Assembly (NCBI GenBank): GCA_025175895.1 | Contig: JAKLTH010000238.1 | Location: 2,418,001 to 2,482,000, forward strand | Origin: Wurfbainia villosa | Taxonomy: Eukaryota; Streptophyta; Magnoliopsida; Zingiberales; Zingiberaceae | Direction of reading: 5' to 3' | DNA length: 64,000 bases | Part shown: in pieces, positions 12,175 to 25,110 of the stretch | How positions within the stretch are numbered: position 1 is the first letter of the stretch | Layout of the letters: every line of letters begins with the position of its first letter | Made by a program: the position numbers and the translations under genes | The notes under the pieces: model-generated | The model's database searches: none | Told to the model about the DNA's origin: nothing | What the model saw: only the letters and a program-made list of their open reading frames with translations

Positions 12175-12808
12175 TGTTGGGAGTATGGGGAATACAATCA
12201 AAGTCCCACATTGGTAAGACATTGAAAAGATCATGTGCTTATAAGAAAAAAGATATCTCCATTGGTATGAGGCCTTTTGGGTAAAGCCCAAAAACAAAAC
12301 CATGAGGGATTAGACCCAAAGTGGACAATATCATGCCATTGTGGAGATATGTGGATCTTATAGGCACTAACAATTGGTATCAGAGCCATGGTCCATGTCA
12401 AGCCATGAACCTTGAACGAAGGAAGTTGAGCTCCCACGTCCGGATCAAGAGAACCAGACATCAGGAAGGAAGTCTAGTTGGGTCGGGGGGACCGAACAAC
12501 TGGCAGGAAGTCCTGGTGGGTTGAAGATCGGACATCAAGCAGAGAAAATCCTTCGAGGAGGGATAGGCTTGAGGGGGGGCCCAATGTGGTCCTTCGTTTG
12601 AGGGGGGGATTGTTGGGAGTATGGGGAATACAATCAAAGTCCCACATTGGTAAGACATGGAAAAGATCATGTGCTTATAAGAAAAAAGATATCTCCATTG
12701 GTATGAGGCCTTTTGGGTAAAGCCCAAAAATAAAACCATGAGGGATTAGACCCAAAGTGGACAATATCATGCCATTGTGGAGATATGTGGATCTTATAGG
12801 CACTAACA
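12175..12808 (+). mobile_element. TRIM (terminal-repeat retrotransposon in miniature)
   Basis: A complete 634-bp non-coding element. Two 198-bp LTRs (12175-12372 and 12611-12808) begin TGTTGGGAGT and end CACTAACA; by eye they differ at two positions. A primer-binding site TGGTATCAGAGC lies at 12375-12386 and a G-rich polypurine tract at about 12599-12610, giving plus orientation. The 238-bp interior encodes nothing recognisable. The target duplication AAGAA is perfect (12170-12174 and 12809-12813), and the host integrase frame is continuous across it. A TRIM depends on another element's proteins. A short frame (12231-12461) and its neighbours are chance. Confidence 0.96.
12375..12386 (+). promoter_or_regulatory. 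TRIM primer-binding site
   Basis: TGGTATCAGAGC, continuing CATGG, is complementary to the initiator tRNA-Met 3' end. It lies two bases after the left LTR. Confidence 0.92.
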
Positions 12809-13297
12809 AAGAAGTCATCTGAATGGATGAGGGATAACTATTCTTATAGTCAAATTCTACTAAAGGAATGTAATTCTCCCAACTACCTCCATAATCCATG
12901 ACACAGGATCTTAATAGATCCTCCAATGTCTGAATGGTACGCTCCGACTGTCTATCTGTCTGCGGATGAAATGTTATACTGAGCCGAAACTCTGTGCCCA
13001 TAGCTTACTGCTGACTCTGCCAAAATCGCGAGGTAAATCGCGGGTATCTATCAGATATAGTACTCAAAAGTACTTCGTGCAATTTGATAATCTCTCGGCA
13101 GTACAACTCTGCCAGACTGTCTAACGGGTCCGTCCCACGAATAGGAAGGAAATGAGCGGATTTGGTTAGTCGATCCACGATCACCCAAATCACATTATGT
13201 CCTTTACGGGTTCTAGGTAATCCCGTAACGAAATCCATCGTGATATGCTCCCACTTCCATTCCGGAAGTCGAAATTTCCTGGAGCAATCCAGCGAGT

Positions 13298-14270
13298 AAT
13301 TATCTGGATTTGTGGATGTATGGAGCAGAAGTGCTCATTGAATTTAACTAACTACTCGGTAGCTACTATAGAGTTGTTGGAATGCGAACAATTGCAACAA
13401 GTGAGATTCGTCGCTATAGTCTCCCATGCACTTACAGAGTGTGTGGTGGAATGAATTTTGAATGGTTGATGGACTTCTCTTGTGAGAAGATAATTTTTCA
13501 TCTCTAATATGGATATGTGTTCTGGACACACATCCACTTAAGATAGAGTTGCTACCGGAGGCACCTTATTTGAGATTTACTATACATCCTGGTGGTATTG
13601 GAATGTACCGAGATTTGAAACATTTATACTAGTAGGAACGGTATAAAGAGAGATATAACAGATTTTGCTGCTCGATGTTTAGTATGCCAGTAAGTGAAGG
13701 CTGAACAACAGAAACTCACTCGGTTACTCCAAGAAATTTCGATTTCCAGAATGGAAGTGGGAGCATATCTCGATGGATTTTCGTTACGGGATTATCTAGA
13801 ACCCGTAAAGGACATGACGCGATTTGGGTGATCGCGGATCGACTAACCAAATCAGCTCACTTTCTGCCTATTCATGGAAGGACTCGTTGAATTGTTTGGC
13901 AAAGTTGTACTGCCGAGAGATTATCAGATTGCATGGTGTATCGTTGAGTATCATATCTGATAGAGATTTATGGTTCATCTCATGATTCTGAAAAAGTCTC
14001 CAACGGGTCGTGGATATAAAGCTCCACTCTCGTACAGTAGTTACCTTTTGATATATGTCAATATAAAGGTACTATTTATACTTTAGAAGGGTTGTTGATA
14101 ACATGCGTGATAGATTTTTTGAGATTATGTGAGAGCTGAAAAATAATATTCAAGCTCAGTACTCCACTGAGTCACTTGAGGTGTGTGACTTTTCTCTAGA
14201 TACTTAAGATGGTTGTTGTGACACCTCGTACTCGTACATTAGTTGAAAATTTGGGGACCAAATTTTTATA
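13298..14270 (+). pseudogene. pol: E3 pol: decayed Gypsy integrase
   Basis: Plus-strand counterpart of the E2 pol end, far more decayed. Around 13545-13690 the integrase zinc-finger area is recognisable (LRFTIHPGG, MYRDLK). At 13700-13880 the nucleotide sequence matches E2 integrase inverted (atggaagtgggagcatat; cccgtaaaggacatga). Stops and frameshifts are frequent. Sequence from 13298 to 13480 is weakly interpretable. It faces E2 head-on, the two integrase regions meeting near 13297. No chromodomain is clearly readable before the polypurine tract. Confidence 0.7.
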
Positions 14271-14282
14271 AGTGGGGGAGAA
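14271..14282 (+). promoter_or_regulatory. E3 polypurine tract
   Basis: AGTGGGGGAGAA directly before the LTR start TGTAAAATACC. It establishes that 14283-17709 is the 3' LTR of a plus-strand element. Confidence 0.88.
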
Positions 14283-14404
14283 TGTAAAATACCACAAATA
14301 AATTACTATACAAATAATAATTTAATCAAGAGAAGTTATTAGTGATTTAATTAAATTAATGAGGGATGATTAGGTTTTAATTAAATTTAACCTAGTTTAT
14401 GGCT

Positions 14405-14412
14405 TATAAAGG
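14405..14412 (+). promoter_or_regulatory. E3 LTR candidate TATA box
   Basis: TATAAAGG about 120 bp into the LTR, the only clear TATA-like element before the GC-rich stretch. Activity is unknown. Confidence 0.5.
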
Positions 14413-16064
14413 GGCGGTTTCATGTTTCTCCTTAAGCCAACCCGCGATTCCCCTTCTCATTGTTTTATTCATCACGCGATTCTATTTTTTTTTCCCGAAC
14501 CATCTTCTCCCCCGTCGCTCCCTTTTCTCGATCCCAACTTTCCTTCTACTTCCAAGCTTGCGATCGAGTGTCCTTATCACTGTCGCTGTGCCGATCGATG
14601 TCACCCCATCGCAAGAAGTTGGCGAAGAAGGCAGCGAGGAAGTCGACCCCTCGTGATCGACGACGTGAAGAAGCCCCATCACCGACAGCGAGCACCTCCA
14701 GCAATCATCGGCATCTCCCGAGGAGATTTCGAGACCGAGAGGGAGAATCAGAGGGTTTCGGTTCTTTGTGATTTTTCCCTTGAGTTTGATTTCCTTCTCT
14801 TCTTTTGATCGAGAAGATCAGCCTCATGCCGCTCGATTTTGATCCATCGCCGGCTTCTTCTCATGATCTCGACAGCAGCGGGCGTGCCCATTTTCCCTCG
14901 CTGTGGTGGAATGTCTCACGTCGGTGTCTCTTCTCCCTTAGCCGCTACTTTCAGTGCCTAGCCACCGTCTTGACGGCTTGACGGCCGACCATCTCTGCCG
15001 TGAGCAGTGACACGGTCATCGTCGGATCTCCTTCTGCAAGGTAAGTCCGACAGGGATGTTTTCTTCGATTGTAGTAAGATTTGGATCAAGAGATTTCTGT
15101 GACTCAGTTGTGATGGACTATTGGTATGGGATTTATCTGTAGATGGTCGATTGAGCTATGATTTGCAATTTGTAGAGGAGTAGCTGCGCTGCCATTGTGA
15201 TTGGGAAGCACGACACGGCTGTAGCTTGCGATGGTCTAAATGCTGATGCAACGAGGAAGAAAATCTGTGGTTGTAGCTCCGATTGGCTGGATCTCTTCTT
15301 GTAGATGAGCTATGGGTTTGAGAGTTCCGTTCCGTTGGATCGGCAGTTGATGGAGTTGAGCAGGGAATCTAAATTTGATAAGCAATGAGTGGTAAGCCTT
15401 GATCTGAAAAAAATGGTATCAATAGATATGATGCTAGTTAATATATATATGTTGACTGTGATTTGTAGATAAGAGGTAAGTGTTGAGATTTTATGATTTT
15501 AGGTGATGAGGTTATTGGAGTTGGGATTAATTGCCTCTTATTCAGCTGAGATTTGATATCCTAAATTGGAGCCAGAGGTTGTACGATTGAGGATAAGCAA
15601 GGATTTTTGTTCGAGATATTCACGGAAGTGAAGACGATTGGTGTCTACAAAGCAGGTGGGTAATTCCTATCCTGGTCAGGTAGTTTTAATGCATACAGAT
15701 TTAGATGCATTATCATCTTATATGATCATGTTACCTTGACCCTGCTCTTATTATCTTATGCTTGAACTTGTCGTTGGCTATATTTATTCAAAGGTTGATA
15801 TCACATTTCCTTTATTATGATTTAGGATTATAGATGTGATGTAAATTGGCCTAGATGTTTAGTAGGGTGTAAATGTTAGAGTACGGGTGATGACCCAATT
15901 TATAAATTGGCAAGAAGGTCATCTGTGGATAGGTAATGCCCTAAATGTTGGATTTATTTCCAATACTCATATGTTGCATATTACCAACCATGTGTTGTGT
16001 AATGGTTAAGTGAAGGGTGATTAGTGTGTCGCTATGGACCGGTGGTCCCAGCTTGATATGATCA

Positions 16065-16342
16065 GTCGAGTACGACTCTCTACAGGATAGAGAGTGCGTC
16101 GATCAGTTGAGTACGACTCTCTATTGGATAGAGAGTTATGATCAGTTGAGTACGACTCTCTACAGGATAGAGAGTGCATCGATCAGTTGAGTACGACTCT
16201 CTATTGGATAGAGAGTTATGATCAGTTGAGTACGACTCTCTACAGGATAGAGAGTCCGTCGATCAATTGAGTACGACTCTCTACAGGATAGAAAGTGTAT
16301 TGATCAGATGGGTATGACTCTTTGTTGAACAAAGAGTCTGTG
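16065..16342. repeat. E3 hairpin tandem array, seven units
   Basis: Seven units alternating mostly between about 41 and 39 bp. Core arms are ACTCTCTA and TAGAGAGT with loop CAGGA or TTGGA. The last unit (16317-16337) has arms ACTCTTTG and CAAAGAGT: both arms changed together, so the stem is kept. Confidence 0.92.
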
Positions 16343-16810
16343 GTAGATGTCTGTACGTGTGATAGCACATTCATGTCATTTGTATGCATTCTGACGACAT
16401 AGTCTCCCTTGGGGTTGAGAGAGTCGTCGGTCATCTTGCCTCCCAGGTTACTCCCTGAGGAGTAACTGGTGTGAGGGCAGAGCATCTATTGTGCCGCACT
16501 CTACCACTATAGACGGTGGTAGTTGGAGTTGTGTGCAGTTGTCCTGGGTGCGTGACACTCGACCACTCATTGGTAGTGTTAGTCGGAGTGGTCAGCAGTA
16601 GGGACCCCCGTTGTGTAGCGAGCTCTTTACGCTCATATGCTACTTGATCATACTGCCCACTTGGCCACTCTAGAGCGGTGGTTGGTGTTGAGTTGGGATA
16701 ATTGTCATGTCGTGCCACCTAGGCCACACTGGGGTCGTGGTAGCGAGTAGGGGTGAGCATACATGACTATGCATGCTGCATTGCCTTATCTTATGACGCT
16801 TTGCATATTA

Positions 16811-16812
<2 letters not shown>

Positions 16813-16844
<32 letters not shown>
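16813..16844. repeat. (TA)n microsatellite in E3
   Basis: About 32 bp of TA/AT, equivalent to the run in E1 and much shorter than in E5. Confidence 0.92.
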
Positions 16845-16846
<2 letters not shown>

Positions 16847-19011
16847 ATGGTTGTAATTAATATATATATATAGATGTAGTCTCTATATATATGCTTATTG
16901 TGATGTTGCATTTGATTGTACTATCCTTGTTGCATTTGGGTGTATATCATATTCATGCATGCTTCTTGCATTTGTTATACGGTTGTGTCAGATACTTGTA
17001 TATGTGTTGGATAGACCATTAGATACCTTGACCTGTAGCATACGTATATTGTGAGTTGGTATTACTCTTCCTGTTATATATATATATATATTGGATATAG
17101 TCTCAGGTTGGATCAGAGTAGCGTAGCAGACTTTCAGGTATGTCTGCATTTTACGTTGTTCATTTGGTTAGATGGTATATGCTTGTATTTATATACTATG
17201 CTGATATACCTGTTGTACCTCTAGATTATGTTGTTGAATTACATGTGATATTTGATATATACATGTTTTTCTATTACTTGCTGAGTTTTACTCACCACCA
17301 CCACGGACCCTGGGTTTTTCTGTCGCCCAGGTAACAGGTAGAAGTCTTCGTGACGACTTGGAGCACCGCTGGCTGACATCTCATCTCATCTCCGAGACTC
17401 TGGTGGTTGTGTTGGGCTTTCCGTATGAGTGTATTGTATTTGGAGTTTTCGTGATGTACTATGTTGTGGATTCGGATTTTGTTGAGGTTTCGTTATGTTG
17501 TGATGTGTTAGTCATACCGGTATGCATGTGTGTAGTTTGAGATGTTGTATTATGTTTCCGTTGTATTTTGTGTAGTTGTTGTTTTCATATATATATGTAT
17601 ATTGTTGTTGTTGTGGCCTACGGGCCTTGTATTAACTCGAAATGTTGCCACGTACAGGGGAGATGTCGTTCGTTTGCTTTTCGGTACGGCATGCTCTCGG
17701 GGCGTGATATTACATCTCCCCTGTACGTGACAACATATCATGTTAATACAAGGCTCTTGGACCCACAATCACAACATAATAAACATAATTAAATCAAAAC
17801 ACAGCAGAAACATAAAACCAAAAACCCACAACCACACATACCAACATACAAATCCGAAACTATCATAGGTGTAACCAACTAACAAGTCCACAATACCAAA
17901 CAATACATAAAACTTCAAATACAAACTGAAGTACACGAAAAGAAACTAAAATCCACAGGAGGCTCAAATAATGAGATGGGATGGATCGCTGACGATGCTC
18001 CAAGCCATCACGAAGACTTCTACTTGTTACTTGGGCGACAGAAAAATCCAGGGTCCGTGGTGGTGAGTATAACTTAGCGGTAATATGAGAGAACATGTAT
18101 ATATATCAAATATAACATGTAATTCAATAGTATAATCTACAGGTACGTCATGTATACATCAGCATAATAAATATACATACATGCATACCTCTAAACAATC
18201 TGAACAACAAAAGATGCTGACATACCTGATAGTTAGCTACTCTATACTCATCCAACCTAAGCATATATCCACAATATACAATATGAAGAGTAATACTAAC
18301 TCACACTATATCATGATACGGGTCGAAGGTATCAAAGAGACCGACCAACAAGTATACAGGTATCCAACACCCAATCATATAGAAAATGCAATAACATGTA
18401 TGAATATTTACAAACAAATGCAACAAACATAGTACATACAAATGCAACATCAGAGCAAGTATACATATAGACTGCATCTATATATATACTAATCACAATC
18501 ATCCATATATATATACATGCATATATGTATATATATGACAATATGTAAAACGCCATAAGATACGGCAATGCAGTATGCATGGTCATGCCTACGCACCCCT
18601 ACTCGCTGCCACGATTCCAGTGTGGCCTAGGTGGCACGACATGACAACTGTCCCAACTCAACACCAACCACTGCTCTAGAGTGGTCGAGTGGGCAGTATG
18701 AACGAGTAGCATATAAGCGTAAAGAGCTAGCTACACAACGGGGGTCCTTGCTGCTGGCCACTCCGACTGACACTATCCATGAGTGGTCGAGTGCCACACA
18801 CCCAGGACAACAACACGCAACTCCAACTACCACCGTCTATAATGGTAGAGTGCGACACAACAAATGCTCTGCCCTCACACCAGTTACTCCTCTGGGAGTA
18901 ACCTGGGAGGCAGGATGACTGACAACCCTCTCAACCACCAGAGAAGACCATATCGCCAGCATGCATGCAAATGACATGAATGCACAGTCACTCATACATA
19001 CATCCACCACA

Positions 19012-19085
19012 GACTCTCCGTTCTACAGAGAGTCATACCCATCTGATCAATATACTCTCTATCTTGCAGAGAGTCGTACTCAACT
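19012..19085. repeat. E4 hairpin array, two units
   Basis: Two units remain: actctccgttctacagagagt-type at about 19013 and actctctatc...agagagt-type at about 19056. Both have imperfect arms, suggesting contraction and decay compared with E3 and E5. Confidence 0.75.
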
Positions 19086-20201
19086 GATCATAACAAGCTA
19101 GGACCACCGATCCGTAGCAACACACTATTCACAATTCACCTGACCATTTACACAACACATGATCGGTAGTAAATATGCAACGTAAGGGTATTGGAATCAA
19201 TCATACATTCAGGGCATTACCTATCCACGGATGACCTTTTACCCAATTTACAAATCAGGTCATCATCCGTACTCCACTATTTACACCTAATTAAGCATTT
19301 ATAGGTCTACTTACATCACCTCTATAACTCCTCGATCATGATGAAGGAAAGATGTGATAACAACAATAGAGCATATAAGGTCAAAGACAAAGTATCAAGC
19401 ACAAGAATAAATAAGAGTTGAGTCAAGGTAATATAAACATATAAGATGATCATAAATCTAAATCTGCATGCATCAACAACTACCTGACCAGGGTAGGAAA
19501 TTATCCACCTGCTGTAATGCTCGTAATAATAAAGCCCTCACATCCGCGGACCTGTCTTGTATCTACGTCCTGCAAATATCATCAATTACAATTTAGTGCA
19601 AGCATACAACAAAATACGAATTAGCTACTACGTTATTCCCATATCCATATCCCTTATCGAATATGAGTTATAACTCCCATTTGTAGTCGAGATCAGAGCA
19701 TCACACAGCTCGATCGACAATCGACATTTCACACTAATTTAGGGACCTGACTAACCTTAACCAAGCCCTAATCACAACCTTGAAACAACGCATCACAACC
19801 TATAAGTACACCAAATTAGGGATCTAACCACCCTAATGTACACACTCCGTTCCAACCGACTCTTTTTCACTTAGCCCCAACCGAGGAAACCCCGGTACCA
19901 ACCATTCACAGCCATTGCAGCCTCTTCACAACCAAGAGCAATGCATCACAGATTTCCAATCACACCATACATCACCCTATCCCCTAGTTAACCTATCAGC
20001 TAACCACGGAACCTCAAGGGATTTGCAACGAATAAACAAAACAACCTTTATGCCACCATTTTATCTCACATCCATTACAACAACACAACAGCCCGTTTAC
20101 AACTCAATTCCAGCCATACAACTCCTCACACAGCCACCAACAGACCAAGAACAACCTTATTCACAACCAAATCACCTACACCTACACCACAACCCATGAA
20201 C

Positions 20202-22377
20202 TGTTGGGTTTCCGGCACCGCGACGTGTGTGTGTTCGATCATGTTTCGTAAACATGAGCACAGCGGAAGCAATAAAAATAATAAATACTCCTATTTATTA
20301 CAACACACACAACACACGCATGCTATTACAACAAGTGTAGACATAACCGTAAATTAAAATTGCAATAAAAGGAAATTTAAACTACGTTATACCTTCCGTA
20401 TGACGTGTAGCGGGAACGACATCAACCGGAACGATCCTCGTAAGAATCGTCTCTATCCGTATCCACGCCGAGCTCCTCGGGATGACTTCGTTAAGTCACG
20501 AGCTTCGTCTTCGTACGGGTTACTAGCCTCGTGTTGAAGACGACGTGATCGAGAGATGATCACGATCCGAATCCAAATTCGGATCCAAAATGAGTTCTCA
20601 AAACTCGCTTCTCCGGAGAGGTATTCGTCAACCGTTTGACGAATCCTTCGTCCTCCACCTCAGAGGATTACCGGAGATCAAATCCCCGGTATGTTAGCCG
20701 CTGTCGGAGCACTAACCGTCGCCCAAACGACGCCCGACGAGAAGAAGCTGTCCGTAAAACTGGACAGCTTGGTGGAGGAGATAGCGCCGCCAAAACAAGG
20801 AGACAAAAGCTCACCTTGATGCCGAACCTTTTAGGGGATCACCGAGGGTCGCCGGAGGTTCACCGGCTGAAGCTTGTCGCCGCAACAAGTTGGAAGGCCG
20901 CACTAAGTCAAGGGCCAAGATGTTGGGCGCCACAATGTGTTGGGCAAGAACTAGGTGTTGGCGGCAACTAGATGATTAGGTTTAGGGTTAGGTTTAATCC
21001 CTATTTTATAGAGAACTAATTCTCTTAATGGTTAATGGATCATATCCATAAAGCCCGTTAACCCGCTCCATTAAGATAAGTTAAAATAAACCAAACCATG
21101 ATGGTTTATTTTAAGTTAAAACGAACCGAACCAACCTTTGGTTCATTCGTTTAATATAAACCAAACCCTTTGGTTTATTCTTATCGATTGGATTAGAACC
21201 AAACCATTTTGGTCCATCCATTATGTCTTCATAAGACACGGCCCATCCACGCTTCCATCATGATCAAACAATTTCATGCTCGCTTATGTTCGGGTCCAAC
21301 CAAACATAGTTTCTCTCCCGAGAATCCCATTCTCAAGCTCGCTTTAAATCCTTTGGATTACACTCGCGCGTGTGACCAAATAGGTTCTCGGTTTATGCTG
21401 GCCGCCTATAATTAACCATTAATTATAGAACGATCATGAGTGGCACCTAGTAGTACATCATGATCCCCAATTAACCAAAAGATCAACTTGATCCGTAACT
21501 ATTTCTCAAACCCTTCAGGCTCGAATGAATCGTGCCCCATTCCCTTCACTCATCTTATACCCACTTGGTTCAGACATGGTCTATTGTGTCACCCTCACTA
21601 GGTCGACTACGCCACACATAGCCCAAGTATCATTTCCTCGTCCCCACGGATTCTAGTTACTCCACATGTATCGAAGAGTACCTTACTCTAAACATGTAAT
21701 GCTTTGGCCAAAGACTTTAGTAACAATCCGACGAGAGGCCATGGGTATACATCTCCAAGGAGTGGTGAATCTTTATAGGCTATTCAAACACCTTCGATCA
21801 CTCGACTTATACCCAATCATCCCGGGTCCACATCTCCTTAGAGATGTTTGCTTAAGATGTCAAAGCATAAGTCTCCATGATCAAGATGACTTGAATACCG
21901 CAAGTCAAAGGAACATCGCACTTAAGCCACGAAGAACTTCATCGACATATCTATATATGCAGAGAACCATATGAAGTCTTACTACCGGTCACTCCAATGA
22001 ACTAGTTACCATAACTAGCATCCACGATTAACTCCGACATCACTATGTCTCCACCAAAGGAGAATCACCGCTTGGATACACCAAGGAGTATACCTCGTGC
22101 TAGTCTCGACAGAATTGATGGTGTCCTTATCCATCAATTCATCGACTAGGGATAATTCCGATACATCACATTTACACATGTAGAGATACTCACTAGTTGT
22201 GATCCAATCACAAATTCTCTCATGCTGTGAATCGTATCGTGGACATTCAGTAAATGAGTTTAAGATCCAATCAAATACATAAAACATGTATACTCAAATA
22301 GTGAATCTTCATTTATCATATAAATGGTTCATACATAAGGCGCATTGCCTTAGGACATCTCTCATATATTACTAACA
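20202..22377 (-). repeat. A2 3' LTR (2176 bp)
   Basis: TGTTGGGTTTCC to ACTAACA. The hairpin at 20745-20770 is damaged: one arm reads CCG where other copies read CCAG. The adjacent interior sequence at 22378 (gacttcactggcctaatgcc) is the end of the RNase H region plus polypurine tract in reverse. Confidence 0.95.
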
Positions 22378-23951
22378 GACTTCACTGGCCTAATGCCAAT
22401 CGCTACAGTATCCAATACCATAAGCTCTAACATGACCTCAAACTTACTTTGAGGTAATGCTTTAGTCAAAGGATCCGCTAAGTTCCTTTCAAAGGGAATT
22501 TTCTCGATTTGTATTTCGTTCCTACTTATGATCTCTCGATAAGATGATAGCGGCGGCACATGTTTGGATCGCTGATGAGACCTTGGCTCTTTTCACTCGC
22601 AATTGCTCCATTGTTGTCGCAGAGACCGCATTGCTTCAACAATGGCCGGAATCACACCAAGTTCATGAACGAACTTCGATCCAAACCGCTTCCTTCGCCG
22701 CTCCGGCCGCATATTCTCGCCTCGATGGTAGAATCCGCCATGCCTCTTGTTTGGAACTTTTCCAACTCATCGCGCCCCCATTCAAGGTGAACACGATCCG
22801 CATCGAGACCGAATCATCCTTGTCCGTCTCGAAGCCGCATCCGTATACCCGCGTATCACCATGTCCCTTCTCCATATATTAGGAACACATCCTTAGTTCT
22901 TCTCAAGTACTTAAGGATCGCCTTAACACCGCCCAATGATCCATTCCTCGATCGACCGCATCCGCCGTGACACTCGTGAGCATACGATACATCGGGCCTC
23001 GTACATAACATAGCATACATGATAGATCCTATCATGGATGCATAGGGAATCTTACTCATGCAAATCCTCTCGCCTTCTGCGCGGACATAGACTTCGAAAG
23101 GTGTACCCCATGCCCGATGGGCGTATAACCTTTCTTGGATTCCGACATGCTAAACCTCTTTAGCACTCGGGCCTATATATGTAGATGCGAAAGACCAAGC
23201 AACCGCTTCGATCTATCTCTATAGATCTTAATCCCAAGGATGTAGGTTGCTTCTCCCGTGTCTTTCATGGAGAATGTCTTGGATAACCAAACCTTAATCG
23301 ATCAGAAGATGGACACATCGCTTCCTATAAGTAATATGTCATCGACATACAATACTAGGAACACGATCGCACTCCCACTAACCTTCTTGTACACACAAGG
23401 TTCGGCTCGATTTTGTGAGAAATCAAACTTTTGATCGCCTCATCAAAACGGATATTCCGACTCTCGGATGCTTGCTTCAATCCATAAATGGACCGTCGCA
23501 ATTTGCATACCTTGGTTTTATCAACCGATGTGAAACCCTCAGGCTGTATCATATACACGTCCTCGAGCAGGTTTCCATTAAGGACAGCTGTTTTCACATC
23601 CATCTGCCATATCTCATAATCATAATGAGCTGCTATGGCCAGGAGCATCCGAATGGATTTAAGCATAGCTACAGGCGAATAGGTTTCGTCATAATCAACA
23701 CCTTGTTTTTGACGATATCCTTTCGCCACCAATCTAGCCTTATAGGTAATCACATTACCATCCATGTTCTTCTTGAAAACCCACTTGCACCCTATAGGCT
23801 TTATGCCTTCAGGTGGGTCAACCAAGTTCCAAACTTGGTTTTCATACATGGAATCCATTTCCCACTTCATGGCACCAAGCCACTTATCCCTTTCTGAACT
23901 TGTCAGCACTTCTTCATAACTGGTAGGCTCCTCATCATCAATGAGTAACAC
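22378..23951 (-). pseudogene. pol: A2 pol: RT and RNase H remnant
   Basis: The RT block at 23355-23951 reads YEEVLTSSERDKWLGAMKWE, CKWVFKKNMDGNVITYKARL, AKGYRQKQGVDYDETYSPVA and WQMDVKTAVLNG. A frameshift before the end of that block moves the downstream sequence, including catalytic YVDD at 23338-23349, into another frame. The RT/RNase H connection (SKIPYASMIGSIMYAMLC) is at 22856-23059. RNase H pieces follow, ending with NLADPLTKALPQSKFE near 22440-22500. Three or more frame changes mean no intact enzyme. Confidence 0.9.
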
Positions 23952-25110
23952 GTCGTTAGATTCACTTACGAGAAATCCATATCTCTCAGGAATATTGCGT
24001 GTTCTACCAGATCTACGAAGATGTGGTGTTACAATAGGTCCAGCCGATTGCTAATCACTATGAGTTAGTCATTTACAGTGCTCACTAGGTATCTCTTCAA
24101 TGTCTATTTGAGTCTCTCGAGCCTCCTCAAGCTCAACGACACTCCCACTGCTTTCTTGCAAGAGAAACTCTTTCTCTAGAAACACAAAGATGCCTTGAAA
24201 CAAACACCTTTTGTTCCACAGATGATAGAATTGGTAACCCTTGTTTCCTTAGGGTATCCAATAAATAGACATTTATCGACTTAGCATCCATTGTTCGACA
24301 TACCCGCTTCACATAAGCAGACAACCCCATATCTTCAAGTAAGATACATGAGGTTTCTTACTAGCCCATATCTCATATGGAGTAGTAGAGACTACCTTGG
24401 TAGGCATTCTGCTTAACAAGTAAACAATCAAGTGCATAACCCCAAAAGGACTTGGGAAGAGTCGATGATTCATCATTGACCGACCATGTCCAACAAGGTC
24501 CTAAGACGCCTCGATACACCATTATGTCGTGGTGTATAGGGCGAGTCCATCGAGACAATATGCCATTGTCTCTTAGATAATCAAGAAACTCTTGACTTAA
24601 GTATTCACCACCTCGATCCGATCAAGTATTTTAATACTTTTGTCATGTTGTTTCTCTACTTCATTTCTGAATTCTTTGAACTTTTCAAAGGCTTCAGACT
24701 TGTGTTTCATCAAGAACACATACCCAAACCGTGAGTGATCATCGGTGAAGGTAATGAAGTAGCTATAGCCTCCTAATGCTTGAGTTAACATAGGTCCACA
24801 TACATCGATGTACTAGACCTAGTAACTCTCCCACTCGCTCACCTTTTCCAAAAGGTAACTTAGTCATCTTGCCTTTTAAGCATGATTCGCATGTATCGTA
24901 TGAATCCAATTCAAACGATTCCGCACTTTCACATCGGTGTAATTCGACATGCGCTTTCTTGCTTATATGGCCAAGACGACAATGCCACATATAGGAGTCT
25001 ATGTGATTATCCTTTCGAGCACGCTGTTGCTCGCTCGATATTGAAAATGTCACCGGATACGCCCAACGATAAATGCCATTACTCAAAGTTCCAGCCATAA
25101 AGTACGCCAT
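23952..25110 (-). pseudogene. pol: A2 pol: integrase remnant
   Basis: Zinc-binding region (MWHCRLGHISKK, then CESCLKGKMTKLPF) and core blocks (GGYSYFITFTDDHSRFGYVF, FKEFRNEVEKQHDKSIKIL) are readable between 24597 and 25110. The second catalytic block near 24620 is shifted by a lost base. The remaining C-terminal part and linker (24133-24558) are in three different frames. Several lesions coincide with CAG or CTG in A1 or A3. Confidence 0.86.

Larger units (their letters stand above)
11842..13297 (-). pseudogene. pol: E2 pol: Gypsy integrase with C-terminal chromodomain
   Basis: The 3' end of a Ty3/Gypsy pol on the minus strand. Integrase core blocks are MDFVTGLPRTRKGHNVIWV, VDRLTKSAHFLPI (first catalytic Asp), SDRYPRFTSRFW (second) and FHPQTDRQSERTIQTLEDLL (Glu in QSE). 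One in-frame TAA near 13004 separates two of them. After the TRIM the frame continues towards a chromodomain tail, KATWELEDTIQARYPHLFT, ending with a TGA at 11844-11842. The ATWELED phrase is diagnostic of chromoviruses, whose chromodomain directs insertion to particular chromatin. Gypsy order (RT before integrase) is implied but RT is absent. The piece is split by the TRIM at 12175-12808. Confidence 0.88.
14283..17709 (+). repeat. E3 3' LTR (3427 bp)
   Basis: Starts TGTAAAATACCAC and ends GGGGCGTGATA; the final ATA is ACA in E1. A candidate TATA box (TATAAAGG) lies at 14405-14412, and a pyrimidine-rich, GC-rich stretch follows, where several overlapping open frames are not conserved in other copies. 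The right half carries the hairpin array (16065-16342) and a TA microsatellite. LTRs of 3-4 kb are typical of Tekay/Del chromoviruses. The LTR meets E4, in opposite orientation, directly at its end. Confidence 0.9.

Noticed and set aside
14399..14808. Three overlapping frames at the start of the E3 LTR
   Set aside because: Within the first 525 bp of an LTR, open in all three plus frames, with no match in other copies; low-complexity pyrimidine-rich sequence explains them.
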